Positions 49,916-60,093 of a DNA stretch of 64,000 nt are shown here, piece after piece. The DNA is from Algoriphagus boritolerans DSM 17298 = JCM 18970. GTDB taxonomy: Bacteria > Bacteroidota > Bacteroidia > Cytophagales > Cyclobacteriaceae. Made by a program: the position numbers and the translations under genes. The first letter of the stretch is position 1, and the number at the start of each line of letters is the position of its first letter. Location of the stretch: contig NZ_FNVR01000001.1 in the NCBI RefSeq assembly GCF_900108085.1, forward strand, positions 62,712-126,711. The letters are read 5' to 3'. The notes beneath the pieces were generated by a model. That model worked only from the letters and a program-made list of their open reading frames with translations. It made no database searches and was not told where the DNA came from.

Positions 49916-51244
49916 GTGAAAGAAAAAAAAGTTTTTATTGGCATGACTGAGATTGCGGGTTACTACCATAACCTGGCGATAGGACTTCGTGAAAATGGGA
50001 TTTGTGTATCCGAATTTTATTTAAGCAATCATGCTTTTAAATACAATGAAGAAAATTCAACATCACCTTTATTATTTCGAATTTACCGACGACTTAAATT
50101 AAAAAGAAAGGAAGTTCGGTCAAATGTGATCTCGAGAATTTTTTATTATTCATTTGGGAGTTTAATATCCTACTGTTTTCTTTTTTGGGCATTATTGAAG
50201 TTTGATATCTTCGTATTTGGTTTTGGAACCTCAATACTAAACGACAACAAGGATTTAAAACTTCTCAGAAAGCTAAACAAAAAGGTGATTTCAGTCATTA
50301 TTCATGGTTCTGAATCAAGACCTCCTTATATAAATGGTGCTAAGAGATTACCCAATGGTAATTTTTATTCACCTAGTGAACTGAGTAGGATGAGTCAATT
50401 GATGAAAGCTCAATTAGAGGTCATTGAACAAAACTCTGATTTTGTACTTGCGGCTCCATTCACCAGTCAATTTCTAGAAAAACCCTTCATTAATCATTTT
50501 TGTATCGGGTTGCCTTTTAAATCCAAAATAACCCATTTGTTAAATAATGATGTCACTGGTGATTCCTCAGTAAGGATCTTGCACTCCCCATCCAAACCGG
50601 AGGCCAAAGGAACATTTGCCATTAGAGAAATTATCCAGTCATTGAAGGACAAAGGATACAACATAGATTATATTGAAATCATAAATAAGCCAAATTCAGT
50701 TGTTATTGATGAGTTGCAAAAATGTGATTTTGTAATTGATCAATTGTACAGTGATACACCATTGGCTGGATTTGCTACAGAGGCAGCATTTTATGGGAAG
50801 CCCGCAATAGTTGGTGGATATGGATGGGAAACGCTAAAATCGTTGTTGCCTAGAAATATTTTTCCGCCCAGTGAGATCTGCCAACCCATGCAGTTGGAAG
50901 ATTCAATTATCAAATTAATAGTCAATAAGCAATATAGATTGGAATTGGGGAGACAAGCTTTTGAATTTGTAACCGAACATTGGGAGGCAAAAGTGGTATC
51001 CGCCAAGTTTGCTAAACTTTTTTCAGGAGAAATTGATCCAGATTGGTATATAAATCCTTCAGAAGTAAATTATGTATTCGGAGCGGGGGTATCAGCGTCC
51101 GAAGGTAAATATTTGGTTTCCGAGATTATAAAGCAAAGAGGGAAAGAGGGGCTTTCATTGAAAGGCAATAAATCCTTGGAATCTGCTTTTATAAATTTTG
51201 CAAATGAAAGAAGTCAAGTTGATTTATCAGAGTCGACTTTTTGA
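49916..51244 (+). CDS. Glycosyltransferase-like protein
   Basis: 442 residues from a GTG. The middle and C-terminal halves have the feel of a GT-B glycosyltransferase: ILHSPSKPEAKGTFAI near residue 222, DYIEIINKPNS, and a late nucleotide-sugar segment AGFATEAAFYGKPAIVGGYG where GT4 enzymes carry the ExxxxE-type motif. I cannot assign a family with certainty. It precedes the flippase and is probably part of repeating-unit assembly. Confidence 0.55.
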   Translation: MKEKKVFIGMTEIAGYYHNLAIGLRENGICVSEFYLSNHAFKYNEENSTSPLLFRIYRRLKLKRKEVRSNVISRIFYYSFGSLISYCFLFWALLKFDIFVFGFGTSILNDNKDLKLLRKLNKKVISVIIHGSESRPPYINGAKRLPNGNFYSPSELSRMSQLMKAQLEVIEQNSDFVLAAPFTSQFLEKPFINHFCIGLPFKSKITHLLNNDVTGDSSVRILHSPSKPEAKGTFAIREIIQSLKDKGYNIDYIEIINKPNSVVIDELQKCDFVIDQLYSDTPLAGFATEAAFYGKPAIVGGYGWETLKSLLPRNIFPPSEICQPMQLEDSIIKLIVNKQYRLELGRQAFEFVTEHWEAKVVSAKFAKLFSGEIDPDWYINPSEVNYVFGAGVSASEGKYLVSEIIKQRGKEGLSLKGNKSLESAFINFANERSQVDLSESTF

Positions 51245-51250
51245 TCGGAT

Positions 51251-52681
51251 ATGCTTAAAAAACTTCTTGGCGAATCCGCCATTTACGGAATATCATCAAT
51301 TATTACCAGATTTATCAGTATTTTTCTTGTTCCAATATATACTCAGGTTTTTTCTCCCAGTGATTATGGTATTATCGCACTCACGATAGCTTCATTTTCT
51401 TTATTAGGGTTATTTGTTGTTTTTGGTTTGGATAGTGCTTCGGCCCTATATTTTTATGAATTTAAAGATCCTGAGGAACAGAAAAAACCAATCGCTACTT
51501 GGTTTTGGACTCAACTCACTATATCTATTTTTTTTTCAATGGTTATTATTTCATTTTCGAAATCATTATCTGCTATTCTTTTTGATTCACCTAATTATTA
51601 CGGTATTTTAATCTTGGGTAGCTTGCAAATGATATTTTATACATTCACTAGCGTATTGCAAAAGTGGCTGAGATTCCAACGAAAGGCATTTACAACAGTA
51701 TCTTTAACTTTGGCCACTTCCTTATTAAACATCGCGTTAACCATTCTATTTGTCATTTACTTTGAATGGGGAATTGAGGGTATTTTTTTAGCAATGCTAG
51801 TCAGTTCATTCTTGAACTTTTTACTTTGTTTATTTATGATGAAAGGGTGGCTCTCATTTTCAAATTACGATAGAAAGCTACATAAAAAAATGATTAGTTT
51901 TGGGTTGCCACTCGTGCCAGCTTCTATTGCATATTGGGTTTCTAATTCTTCAGCTTCCTATTTCTTAAATTTCTCATTGGATCAAACAGACGTTGGTTTA
52001 TTTCAGGTCGGAGCTAGTTTGGCTACTGGAGTTCTTTTGGTTACCGGGGCTTTCCAAATGGCAATTGGTCCTTTCATCTTTTCTCAAAAGGATGGCCCTG
52101 ACATTAAACTTCTTATCAATAGGGTATTTTTGGGATATATTTCCATCACTACCATTATTGTATCAGCTATATCTATTTTTGCTTATGAAATTTTGGTTAT
52201 ATTAACTAGAGAAGCTTACTATCCCTCCAAATCGGTTGTTCCTGTCTTAGCTTTTAATTTTCTTCTTTTAGGATTAAATTATATTGGTGCATTAGGTTTA
52301 AATATGACTAAGGATAATAAGCCGTACATGTACGCTGTCATTTCTGGTGCTATTTTGAATGTTTTATTCTTTTTTCTATTAATCCCAATTTTCGGAATTG
52401 TTGGTGCTGCATGGTCCATGACTCTTTCTAACATAGTTGCGACAAGTATTATTTTTAATTCTTCCATAAAAAGATATCCTATTAAATTCTATTTTTCTCG
52501 TGGACTTCAAATAGTAATTATTGGTGCCATTGTTAGTTTTTTGGCAAACCCTTGGGTTCCTGAACAATTTTGGATTGGAGTACTTTGGAAAGTTTTATTG
52601 GTTCTGATATTGGTTTTGGTAATTGGATTAATATCATTCCCCAAACTAAAATTGAATTCAAAAATCGTTACTACCGTCTGA
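51251..52681 (+). CDS. Wzx-type oligosaccharide flippase
   Basis: 476 residues with about twelve to fourteen membrane helices, of the polysaccharide transporter (PST/MATE-like) family. The start MLKKLLGESAIYGISSIITRF and YTQVFSPSDYGIIAL are typical of Wzx. It flips the lipid-linked repeat unit across the inner membrane. It is AT-rich, as usual for flippases in such loci. Adjacent to glycosyltransferases and a few kb before the Wzy-like polymerase. Confidence 0.92.
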   Translation: MLKKLLGESAIYGISSIITRFISIFLVPIYTQVFSPSDYGIIALTIASFSLLGLFVVFGLDSASALYFYEFKDPEEQKKPIATWFWTQLTISIFFSMVIISFSKSLSAILFDSPNYYGILILGSLQMIFYTFTSVLQKWLRFQRKAFTTVSLTLATSLLNIALTILFVIYFEWGIEGIFLAMLVSSFLNFLLCLFMMKGWLSFSNYDRKLHKKMISFGLPLVPASIAYWVSNSSASYFLNFSLDQTDVGLFQVGASLATGVLLVTGAFQMAIGPFIFSQKDGPDIKLLINRVFLGYISITTIIVSAISIFAYEILVILTREAYYPSKSVVPVLAFNFLLLGLNYIGALGLNMTKDNKPYMYAVISGAILNVLFFFLLIPIFGIVGAAWSMTLSNIVATSIIFNSSIKRYPIKFYFSRGLQIVIIGAIVSFLANPWVPEQFWIGVLWKVLLVLILVLVIGLISFPKLKLNSKIVTTV

Positions 52682-52691
52682 ATTTAGTCTT

Positions 52692-53780
52692 TTGAGAGCA
52701 GCTGTTGTTAACACCCCTACATTGGCTTATTTAGCTATTTTAAATAAGGATCAAAGCCCTGGTGTATATAATAAAATTCTTGGTACAATAGCCGGTGCTC
52801 AAAAAAACGGATTTAGTGGTCGAATCTGGTGTGATACCTTTAGTCCAGGTTTTTTGAGACGAATGTCTGAAATGATTATTAATTCAAAGGAGAAAAATTT
52901 AATAATAAGAAGTCTTTGCCAATATAATTTTTATTTAATTTACGCTTTTATTCTTGCTAGAATACAAGGTAAACGAATAATAATAGATGTTCCTACTCCA
53001 AATCGAGTGGCTATCCATGAAATAGCTAATGGTAATCAAGGCGTATTAGGTAAATTAAAATCCTTATTTTATCTCACAGTCTTCGGACCTATTCCTTATT
53101 GGTTTACTTCTGGTGTATTACAGTACTCCAATGAAAGTGCTTGGTTTTTATTGGGAAATCGGTCTAAGACTAAGTTGATTGGTAACGGTATAGAAGTAAG
53201 TGCTTTACCTGTGAGGCCTAAAGTGCCCAAATGGACCGGGGATAGGCTCGATCTTATTTGTGTAGCATCATTAAATTATTGGCATGGTTTAGACAGATTG
53301 ATTTCTGCTATTTCTATTGTGAATTCATGTGACCAACAACTGAAGATTTATCTGAAAATAGTAGGGAAAGGAGCTGTTTTCGATCAGTTGAAATCACAGG
53401 TAGAGGAATTAAACCTAATCAAATACGTTCAATTTTTAGGTTTTTTGAAGGGAGAGTCACTTTATTCACAGTATTCTACTGCACATCTCGGGGTTGGTTC
53501 GCTGGGATTATTTCGTAAGAAACTGAATACCGCTTCTGAACTTAAATCCAGAGAATATTGCGCGGTAGGTATTCCGTTCATTACGGTGGGAGAGGATCCT
53601 GATTTTGGAAAGGATGCCAAATTTAGAATCCAGCTTTCGAATGAAGAGTCCATAATGGATTTGATTCAATTTTTTAAAAACTTCAAACCTGAACAAATCA
53701 ATTTTTCTCCTTCCGAGATAAGAGCTTACGCTGTGCAGCACCTCGATTTTTCAGTGAAAATCGCTCAGATATTGAAGTAA
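52692..53780 (+). CDS. Glycosyltransferase (GT4-like)
   Basis: 362 residues from a TTG at 52692, 10 bp after the flippase stop. A GT-B fold is suggested by the C-terminal nucleotide-sugar region: DLICVASLNYWHGLDRLISA, then LGFLKGESLYSQYSTAHLGV and LKSREYCAVGIPFITVG. It transfers one sugar of the repeat unit. The N-terminal ~100 residues are less conserved. Donor and acceptor unknown. Confidence 0.8.
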   Translation: MRAAVVNTPTLAYLAILNKDQSPGVYNKILGTIAGAQKNGFSGRIWCDTFSPGFLRRMSEMIINSKEKNLIIRSLCQYNFYLIYAFILARIQGKRIIIDVPTPNRVAIHEIANGNQGVLGKLKSLFYLTVFGPIPYWFTSGVLQYSNESAWFLLGNRSKTKLIGNGIEVSALPVRPKVPKWTGDRLDLICVASLNYWHGLDRLISAISIVNSCDQQLKIYLKIVGKGAVFDQLKSQVEELNLIKYVQFLGFLKGESLYSQYSTAHLGVGSLGLFRKKLNTASELKSREYCAVGIPFITVGEDPDFGKDAKFRIQLSNEESIMDLIQFFKNFKPEQINFSPSEIRAYAVQHLDFSVKIAQILK

Positions 53781-53788
53781 TTCTGACA

Positions 53789-55027
53789 ATGCTTCCCCAA
53801 TCAACACTTCTTCTTTTGACTCAGAAATTCCCCTTCGAATCGGGAGAGGAATTTTTGGTCCCTGAATTGAAGCGATTGAATCGGGAATTTGATCGGATTA
53901 TTTTGATTCCTACCGCGGTTAGAGATTTCTCCATACAGCGTGCTACGCCTAAAAATGTCTTGGTTCACAAAATAAAAAACCCCGAAAACCCAGTAGAAGT
54001 AGCTTTTCTTATAGTAAAACATCTTCTGGAGTTTCTTCCTCTAGTGAGGGGGCAGTTGAAAAATGGCGTGTGGAACTTAGGTCTCTTGAAGTATTGGGCT
54101 TATCACATCCCATTTGCGCTGCAGATCAGAAATGAGTTGGAGGCCTTTTTGAAAAAGGAGGAAAATTTGACTTTTTATTCTTATTGGGTGGATACCAATG
54201 CTTTTGCACTTTCGCTTTTAAAGTTGAGGTATCCTCAGATCACGTATGTGGTGAGGACGCATGGAGGCGACCTTTACGATGAAAGGAGCTCCACTGGCCA
54301 GATTGCCTTTCGAAAGAGTATTTATGAAGGAGCAGCTGCTATTTGGCCGATTTCTGCTCATGGTGAAGAATATATTGGAAGGAATTACCCTGAATATCAG
54401 AGAAAAGTAAAGCTGGCAAGATTGGGTTCAGAGGATTTTGGAATTGGTCCTCTTTCTACAGAAGATCAGTTTTACCAAATCGTCTCCTGTTCTTCCACTA
54501 TTCCACTCAAACGGGTCGACCTGATTGCTCAGTTGATGCTCAAATCTGAATTACCAATCCGTTGGATTCATTTTGGAGGAGAAAAGGAACCTTTTGATCA
54601 GCTATTGAAAACCCTTGGAGATGGAAGACTTGGACTCGAAGTGGTTTGGAAGGGGAAAGTTGCCAATGAGGCGCTGATGGACTTTTATTCAAGCAATTTT
54701 GTAGATGCCTTGATTAATTTGAGTATTTCGGAAGGTGTCCCGGTGTCTATGATGGAGGCGATTTCTTTTGGGATTCCGGTATTCGCCAATCGGGTAGGAG
54801 GAATCGGAGAAATTGTGGTGGAGGATACAGGATGCCTAGTGGAAAATGGGCTGACGGTGAAAGAACTTGTGGCGGTTTTTGATCACTGGATCAAGTCAGG
54901 GAAAACTCGGGAATCGGCTTTTCGTCTGGGAGTCAGAAGGTTTTGGGAATTGAATTTCAACGCTGAGGTCAATCATTCCGGCTTTTTCCAAAAATTGAAT
55001 GAATCGCCAGAAGATACCCAATTCTGA
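53789..55027 (+). CDS. Glycosyltransferase (GT4 family)
   Basis: 412 residues. An N-terminal TLLLLTQKFPFESGEEFLVP part and a C-terminal donor-binding region (YQIVSCSSTIPLKRVDLIAQ, then DALINLSISEGVPVSMMEAI with the EGxPxxxMEA motif) identify a GT-B, family 4 enzyme. It is similar in layout to colanic-acid type WcaL transferases. The sugar is not decidable. Gap to the previous gene is 8 bp. Confidence 0.88.
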   Translation: MLPQSTLLLLTQKFPFESGEEFLVPELKRLNREFDRIILIPTAVRDFSIQRATPKNVLVHKIKNPENPVEVAFLIVKHLLEFLPLVRGQLKNGVWNLGLLKYWAYHIPFALQIRNELEAFLKKEENLTFYSYWVDTNAFALSLLKLRYPQITYVVRTHGGDLYDERSSTGQIAFRKSIYEGAAAIWPISAHGEEYIGRNYPEYQRKVKLARLGSEDFGIGPLSTEDQFYQIVSCSSTIPLKRVDLIAQLMLKSELPIRWIHFGGEKEPFDQLLKTLGDGRLGLEVVWKGKVANEALMDFYSSNFVDALINLSISEGVPVSMMEAISFGIPVFANRVGGIGEIVVEDTGCLVENGLTVKELVAVFDHWIKSGKTRESAFRLGVRRFWELNFNAEVNHSGFFQKLNESPEDTQF

Positions 55028-55031
55028 TTCT

Positions 55032-56315
55032 TTGAAAAAGATTTTACTTCTTTCACACTATTTTCAGCCATGCACTCTTACCCCAGCCCAGAGAATCACC
55101 TATTGGGCTCAAAATTTTCATAAACTGGGTTACTATCCTGTAGTGGTCACGAGAGTTTGGAATCCTGAGATCCGAATGCATCATGACACCAAATTGCCCT
55201 TTGGTAATGAGGTGAAGATTGAGAAATTTCCAACACATGAGGTTCATTATTTGCCTTTCAGACCAGGAATGCTGGATTGGTCATACCTCCATTTTGGGGA
55301 GACTTGGTTACGACCGCTATTTTTATCAATAAGGCTACTTGATGTCGTTTTTGTTGGGTTTTCACTGCATTTTACCTCTTTTGCCAATTATCTGCCTTAT
55401 CTAAAGGGTTTGCTTAGAAATCAACATTTCGACAAAATGATCATTTCTGGTGAGCCTTTTTATCTCTTCAGATTGGGGTTTTCACTTCATAGGAGATTTG
55501 GAATTTCCTGGATGGCTGACTACCGAGATGATTGGAGTACCAACGAACTCCAAATGGAAAAAGGAGGAAGCGGTGTCCGAAAGTGGGTTGCCAAATTGGA
55601 ATCTAACTTTGAAAAAAAGTGGGTAGGAACGGCCGATTCGATCATTTCGGTATCCGAACCCTACACCAAAAGAATTTGTGATTTTTTGAATAAGCCGGGT
55701 ATTACCATCCAAAATGGATTTGAGGAAAGTTTGCTGGACTTACCCGAGGTAGGACCATACGATCAATTTACAGTCACTTACAGTGGGGTGCTTTATCCCT
55801 CCCAGGACATTAGCATGATTTTGGAAGTTTTGGATCGCTGTCACAGGTTGAATCAGCCCTTTCGGTTACTTTTCTTAGGAGCTGGGTTTGATGTAAAAGA
55901 GAAAAAGCGAATTGAGGCCAAGGTACCGGAACATCTCAAGCCATGGGTTGAAATAACCGATCGATATCCTAGAAGCCAAGCTTTGGAAATGCTTCAAAAA
56001 TCGCATGTCTTTCTGGGAATTGCCTATGGTAAAATGAAAGGAATTCCTTCCTCTAAGCTTTACGAATACATCGCCCTGGGTAAGCCGGTACTTTTGTGTC
56101 CTACTGACCAGGATCTAATGGAAGAAATTTTGACCGAATCAGGACTGGGTTTTTTTGCAATGAATTCCTCAGATGGGAAAGAACTCCTGCTTGAATTGCA
56201 GAATCTCTACCGGGAAGTCGAACAACTGTCAAAAATGAAAGCAAATTCCCGAAGGACAATTTTAAGGTATTCCAGATTTGAACAATTGAAAAAATTAGCA
56301 GAACACATTGGATAG
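55032..56315 (+). CDS. Glycosyltransferase (GT4-like)
   Basis: 427 residues from the TTG at 55032 (MKKILLLSHYFQP), which removes the overlap with the previous gene. The longer frame starts at an ATG at 54999, overlapping by 29 bp. GT-B features: SHYFQPCTLTPAQRITYWA near the start, FTVTYSGVLYPSQDISMILE at the beginning of the donor domain, and GIPSSKLYEYIALGKPVL near residue 355, a typical GT4 segment. It adds a sugar to the repeat unit; the sugar is unknown. Confidence 0.85.
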   Translation: MKKILLLSHYFQPCTLTPAQRITYWAQNFHKLGYYPVVVTRVWNPEIRMHHDTKLPFGNEVKIEKFPTHEVHYLPFRPGMLDWSYLHFGETWLRPLFLSIRLLDVVFVGFSLHFTSFANYLPYLKGLLRNQHFDKMIISGEPFYLFRLGFSLHRRFGISWMADYRDDWSTNELQMEKGGSGVRKWVAKLESNFEKKWVGTADSIISVSEPYTKRICDFLNKPGITIQNGFEESLLDLPEVGPYDQFTVTYSGVLYPSQDISMILEVLDRCHRLNQPFRLLFLGAGFDVKEKKRIEAKVPEHLKPWVEITDRYPRSQALEMLQKSHVFLGIAYGKMKGIPSSKLYEYIALGKPVLLCPTDQDLMEEILTESGLGFFAMNSSDGKELLLELQNLYREVEQLSKMKANSRRTILRYSRFEQLKKLAEHIG

Positions 56316-57471
56316 AAGTGTTTCAATTTCGGTTTGGTCTTTAAACAAATTGGCTAAAGCAGGATTGATCCTATTCCTGTTTTTGACCTCCTGTACGCAG
56401 CTGGTGAGTTTTCAACTTGACAAAGCATTGATGACTCTATTTGTAGGAGTATTGCTATTTCATTCTTTTTTTTTAGAAAAAAAGGTACCTACAAACTCCT
56501 TTTTTGTCCTAATAGTCAGTCTTGGGTTGATTTTGTTTTCCTACCTTCTAAATCTGCCCGAATCTTCCCTGATTATTTTCTTCCCTGTCATAGGATTGGC
56601 CTATGTGACTTTGATTGGTGAAGAGGAGAGTTTTTTGAATTTGATCTATTGGGCCTTATTTATTCACATCTCTTTGGGAATTTTCTTCGTCATTTCCAGC
56701 TATATTTTTGGGATGAACTCCTTTGTCCATCCGATGTATGATAAAGGCTTACCATTTTTGCATGCGGCAAAAGGGTTCACTACAACAGTCCAGACTTTTG
56801 GTACACTCATCATTGGGTGGTTTTTGATTTATTATTGGAAAAAAGACGATTCAAAAGCAGGTTTTGTAGATCAATTGGCCTATATAATCGTTCTATTGGG
56901 GCTGGTTTTGACATTCAACAGAAATAGCCTGCTGATCTACTACATAATTTTATTTTTTAAGCACAAGAGAATCTTTTGGTTAAGTGTTATTGCAGGCCTG
57001 GCCTTTGTGGTTTATTTCTTCGAATTCATCAACAAATTGATTTTTAATCTCAACACACTGACTTCGAGGTCGGATTTACTGGAAGCTTTCCGAATTGCAT
57101 TTTTTGAGCAAACTGATTGGCTGGGTTACCTCATTGGACATGGGAATAACATGGTCGATGAAAGTATTGCAAGAGGTACTTATTACCGTACAGGATATAT
57201 CGAAAATGGAACTTCTGTTTTGCTATATACTTATGGGTTTGTTGGATATTTCTTCTATCTCGTATCCGTATTTGTATTTTCTTTTCTGTTTTGGATGAAA
57301 GAGAAGTTCTTTTACGCGGCGATGCTGTTTTACATTTTCATCGTTGCCCAGCAGTTCACCCACGAGTTTTATTCCACTACGATTTATATTCTCTTGTCAG
57401 TTTTTATCCTGATTTTCAACAGCTATCCAAGAATTGAAAAAAAAGCTCATCTTCTTTCACCTGTTGAATAA
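56308..57471 (+). CDS. Wzy-type O-antigen/capsule polymerase
   Basis: 387 residues with about ten to eleven membrane helices and one larger loop (about residues 245-300) between the late helices. Low sequence conservation with this topology is typical for Wzy polymerases, which join repeat units in the periplasm. The start is a TTG overlapping the previous stop by 8 bp. The call rests on topology and position in the locus rather than on a motif. Confidence 0.75.
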   Translation: MDRSVSISVWSLNKLAKAGLILFLFLTSCTQLVSFQLDKALMTLFVGVLLFHSFFLEKKVPTNSFFVLIVSLGLILFSYLLNLPESSLIIFFPVIGLAYVTLIGEEESFLNLIYWALFIHISLGIFFVISSYIFGMNSFVHPMYDKGLPFLHAAKGFTTTVQTFGTLIIGWFLIYYWKKDDSKAGFVDQLAYIIVLLGLVLTFNRNSLLIYYIILFFKHKRIFWLSVIAGLAFVVYFFEFINKLIFNLNTLTSRSDLLEAFRIAFFEQTDWLGYLIGHGNNMVDESIARGTYYRTGYIENGTSVLLYTYGFVGYFFYLVSVFVFSFLFWMKEKFFYAAMLFYIFIVAQQFTHEFYSTTIYILLSVFILIFNSYPRIEKKAHLLSPVE

Positions 57472-58507
57472 TTTCACAGGCAGTCCACAGATCCTCAGAA
57501 ATGTGATCGAGACTGCTGTAAAAGACGGCTTTGAAGTTCAACTCTATACCAGTTCTTCACGAGGCTTTCTTACAGCAATTCCCGGTGTAGTTTATCGGCC
57601 AAATTATTACAGAAGATCTTCGAAGCGCTGGATTACGCTTTTTACTTTTTTTTTCAGTCAGTTTATTCTTGGGATGGTGATTTTTAGGCATTTGCTGGAG
57701 AAGTCTACCTTTTACACAAATACGATCTTACCTTTTTCAGCAATCCTGGCTGGTAGGATGATGGGCAAAAGAGTAATCACTCACGTACATGAAAATAAAG
57801 TCAGCCCAGCGGTTTTGGATAAATTTTTATTCTGGATTGTCAGGAACTTCAGTAGCGAAAAAATAGTGGTTTCAGGATTTTTGGCGGGAAATCCAAAATT
57901 GGGAGGTAGGTCGATCAGCCTTATTCCCAATGCGGTGAATTCCAGAATTTCTGAACAAGCAAATCCAGTTGATTGGTTTCCCGGGAATTTTACTGTACTG
58001 ATGCTAGCTTCTCTAAGACCGTATAAGGGAACTCAGGAATTTGTAAATCTGGCCAATAGACTTTCTAATATTCATTTCATGTTGGTCCTGAGTGATCCTG
58101 CCGAGGAGGTAGAGAAATGGCAGGGTACGCTGGATGTTGGCCCGAATATTGAAATTTTCCCAGTGCAGGAGGATGTCATTTCATTCTATCAAAGGTCTCA
58201 GCTACTCCTTAATCTTGCACATCCTGATAAATGGCTCGAGACATTTGGGATGACAGTTTTAGAGGGGTTTTGTTTTGGTATTCCAGCTATAGTACCTACC
58301 CAAGGTGGTGTAGCTGAACTCGTCGAGGAGGATCTAAATGGCTACAAAATTGACTATACCGATCCCGACTTGATGGCAAATAAAGTATTGGAGCTCGCTC
58401 AAAATCAGTTTCTTTGGGAAAGACTCAGCAGAGGGGCTCTAATAAAGTCCAAGGAATATTCACTTCCTGAATTCGAACGAAAAGTACTTGAAATTTTAAC
58501 CGCATGA
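57434..58507 (+). CDS. Glycosyltransferase (GT4 family)
   Basis: 357 residues from a TTG within the polymerase gene end (38 bp overlap). N-terminus KKKLIFFHLLNNFTGSPQIL; donor domain FTVLMLASLRPYKGTQEFV; late motif ETFGMTVLEGFCFGIPAIVP carries the E(x7)E pattern of GT4 enzymes. It transfers a sugar onto the lipid-linked unit. The stop overlaps the following DUF4091 gene start (ATGA). Confidence 0.88.
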   Translation: MKKKLIFFHLLNNFTGSPQILRNVIETAVKDGFEVQLYTSSSRGFLTAIPGVVYRPNYYRRSSKRWITLFTFFFSQFILGMVIFRHLLEKSTFYTNTILPFSAILAGRMMGKRVITHVHENKVSPAVLDKFLFWIVRNFSSEKIVVSGFLAGNPKLGGRSISLIPNAVNSRISEQANPVDWFPGNFTVLMLASLRPYKGTQEFVNLANRLSNIHFMLVLSDPAEEVEKWQGTLDVGPNIEIFPVQEDVISFYQRSQLLLNLAHPDKWLETFGMTVLEGFCFGIPAIVPTQGGVAELVEEDLNGYKIDYTDPDLMANKVLELAQNQFLWERLSRGALIKSKEYSLPEFERKVLEILTA

Positions 58508-60093
58508 GATGGATCTTTCTTTACTTTTTGCTTTTATCCTTTCCTACTTTGGGTCAAAAAGCTGAATTTATCAAGCTTGAAAAGCTCTATGCTCCAGAGA
58601 CTTCATTAGGAATATTTTCCGGCTGGCGGCAGGAAAGCCTTTTGATCCCAATCCGATTTGAATCTTTAAGTGTTGCTGCTGTTGACATTCAGATTTCGAT
58701 TCCCGGTCTTCAGCCTAAGATGGATTGGTTTGAGATTCATTCGGTTTGGGCAGATTTTTCAGCGGGCGAATGTGGTCAGGCCAAAGCGAATGGCTTCTTC
58801 GAGAAGGCTTTGATTCCTGATCGGGCAAGACCCTTATCGACTCCCAAGCTGGAAGCGGATTCTACTGTGAAATGGGCGTTATTAAAAATGACCATCCCCA
58901 GATGGGCCAAATCAGGAGACTTTGACCTAGCTATCACTTTCAGCCAAAACGAAAAATCTATCCAGCTAAAAGGAATCGTCAAAGTCCTCGAACGCGTAGC
59001 TCCATTGGTGGAAGAGGTGGCGTTTGAAATGGATTTTTGGCAATTCCCGATCAGTGTGGCAGATTATTATGGGGTGAAGCCATGGACCGAGGCACATTGG
59101 CTCAGGATGGATGAAATGTTTCAATCTCTTCGTGGGATAAACCAAAGGTCGCTGACCGTTTCTATATTTTGGGATCTTTACAACACGAAAATCAGACCCT
59201 TGGATGAAATGATGATCCAAGTGACTCGAAAGGAGGATAATTCCTACAGCTACGATTTTTCCAACTTAGAAAACTACATTACCAGAGCTGAGAAAGCAGG
59301 TCTACTCAAACAGATTTCCATTCATAATCTGTTTCCTTGGAATAAGAATTTTTATTTCTTTGACGAAAAGACCAACCAAATCAAAACCATCAATGCAGGT
59401 CCTAATTCGGAAGCTTTTCGTGCTTTTTTCAAACCTCTGATTCAGGCGACTTCCAGATTTTTAGAGGATAATAACTGGAAATCAAAAACCTTCTGGGTCA
59501 TAGATGAACGGGATCCAAGTCTAACCATCACTTTGAAAAATTGGATCGATGAGATAGCTCCCGGGTTTCAATATTCATATGCAGGTAGATTGAACTCAGC
59601 ACTTGCAAGGCAAATGGAGGAGTATGCGCTTCCAGTCAATGTGAGTTTGGATGAGGCTCGGTTTTCCTCCCGCGTAGCCATCAATGGACGCACCCTGATG
59701 TACACCTCATGCTTTGAGCAGGCAAATCAGCCTAATTCACTGATGACATCAGATCTCAGAGATATTTATTTCTTGGCCCATTTGGCAGATGTCAGGGGGT
59801 ATCAGGGAATTCTGCATTGGGCATATAATCTTTGGTCAAAGCAAATAAAAACCTCAGGGATTTATTCTGATGTTCCTTCTGGGGATGCGCACTTTGTATA
59901 TCCTGACGGCGAACTTTCGGTAAGATACCTGGTATTTCAGGATGCGATAGAGCAGATCGGAAAATTTCGATTAATTTCGCAGGTCAAAAATCCAAGCGCA
60001 ATCAAGCAGTCCTTGGGGCGTTATTTTTTAATTAATGTCGAAAAGGAAAGATTTCAGGCAATGGAGGCCATGAAGATGTATTTAAATGATTAA
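58504..60093 (+). CDS. Secreted DUF4091 protein, possible glycoside-acting enzyme
   Basis: 529 residues with a short N-terminal signal (ending TLGQ). Residues ~180-500 match the DUF4091 pattern, a TIM-barrel-like domain in putative glycoside hydrolases: FWVIDERDPS and ILHWAYNLWSKQI are typical segments. An N-terminal beta domain precedes it. The activity is not proven. Placed inside the assembly locus it could trim or edit the exported polymer. Stop overlaps the next start by 8 bp. Confidence 0.8.
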   Translation: MRWIFLYFLLLSFPTLGQKAEFIKLEKLYAPETSLGIFSGWRQESLLIPIRFESLSVAAVDIQISIPGLQPKMDWFEIHSVWADFSAGECGQAKANGFFEKALIPDRARPLSTPKLEADSTVKWALLKMTIPRWAKSGDFDLAITFSQNEKSIQLKGIVKVLERVAPLVEEVAFEMDFWQFPISVADYYGVKPWTEAHWLRMDEMFQSLRGINQRSLTVSIFWDLYNTKIRPLDEMMIQVTRKEDNSYSYDFSNLENYITRAEKAGLLKQISIHNLFPWNKNFYFFDEKTNQIKTINAGPNSEAFRAFFKPLIQATSRFLEDNNWKSKTFWVIDERDPSLTITLKNWIDEIAPGFQYSYAGRLNSALARQMEEYALPVNVSLDEARFSSRVAINGRTLMYTSCFEQANQPNSLMTSDLRDIYFLAHLADVRGYQGILHWAYNLWSKQIKTSGIYSDVPSGDAHFVYPDGELSVRYLVFQDAIEQIGKFRLISQVKNPSAIKQSLGRYFLINVEKERFQAMEAMKMYLND

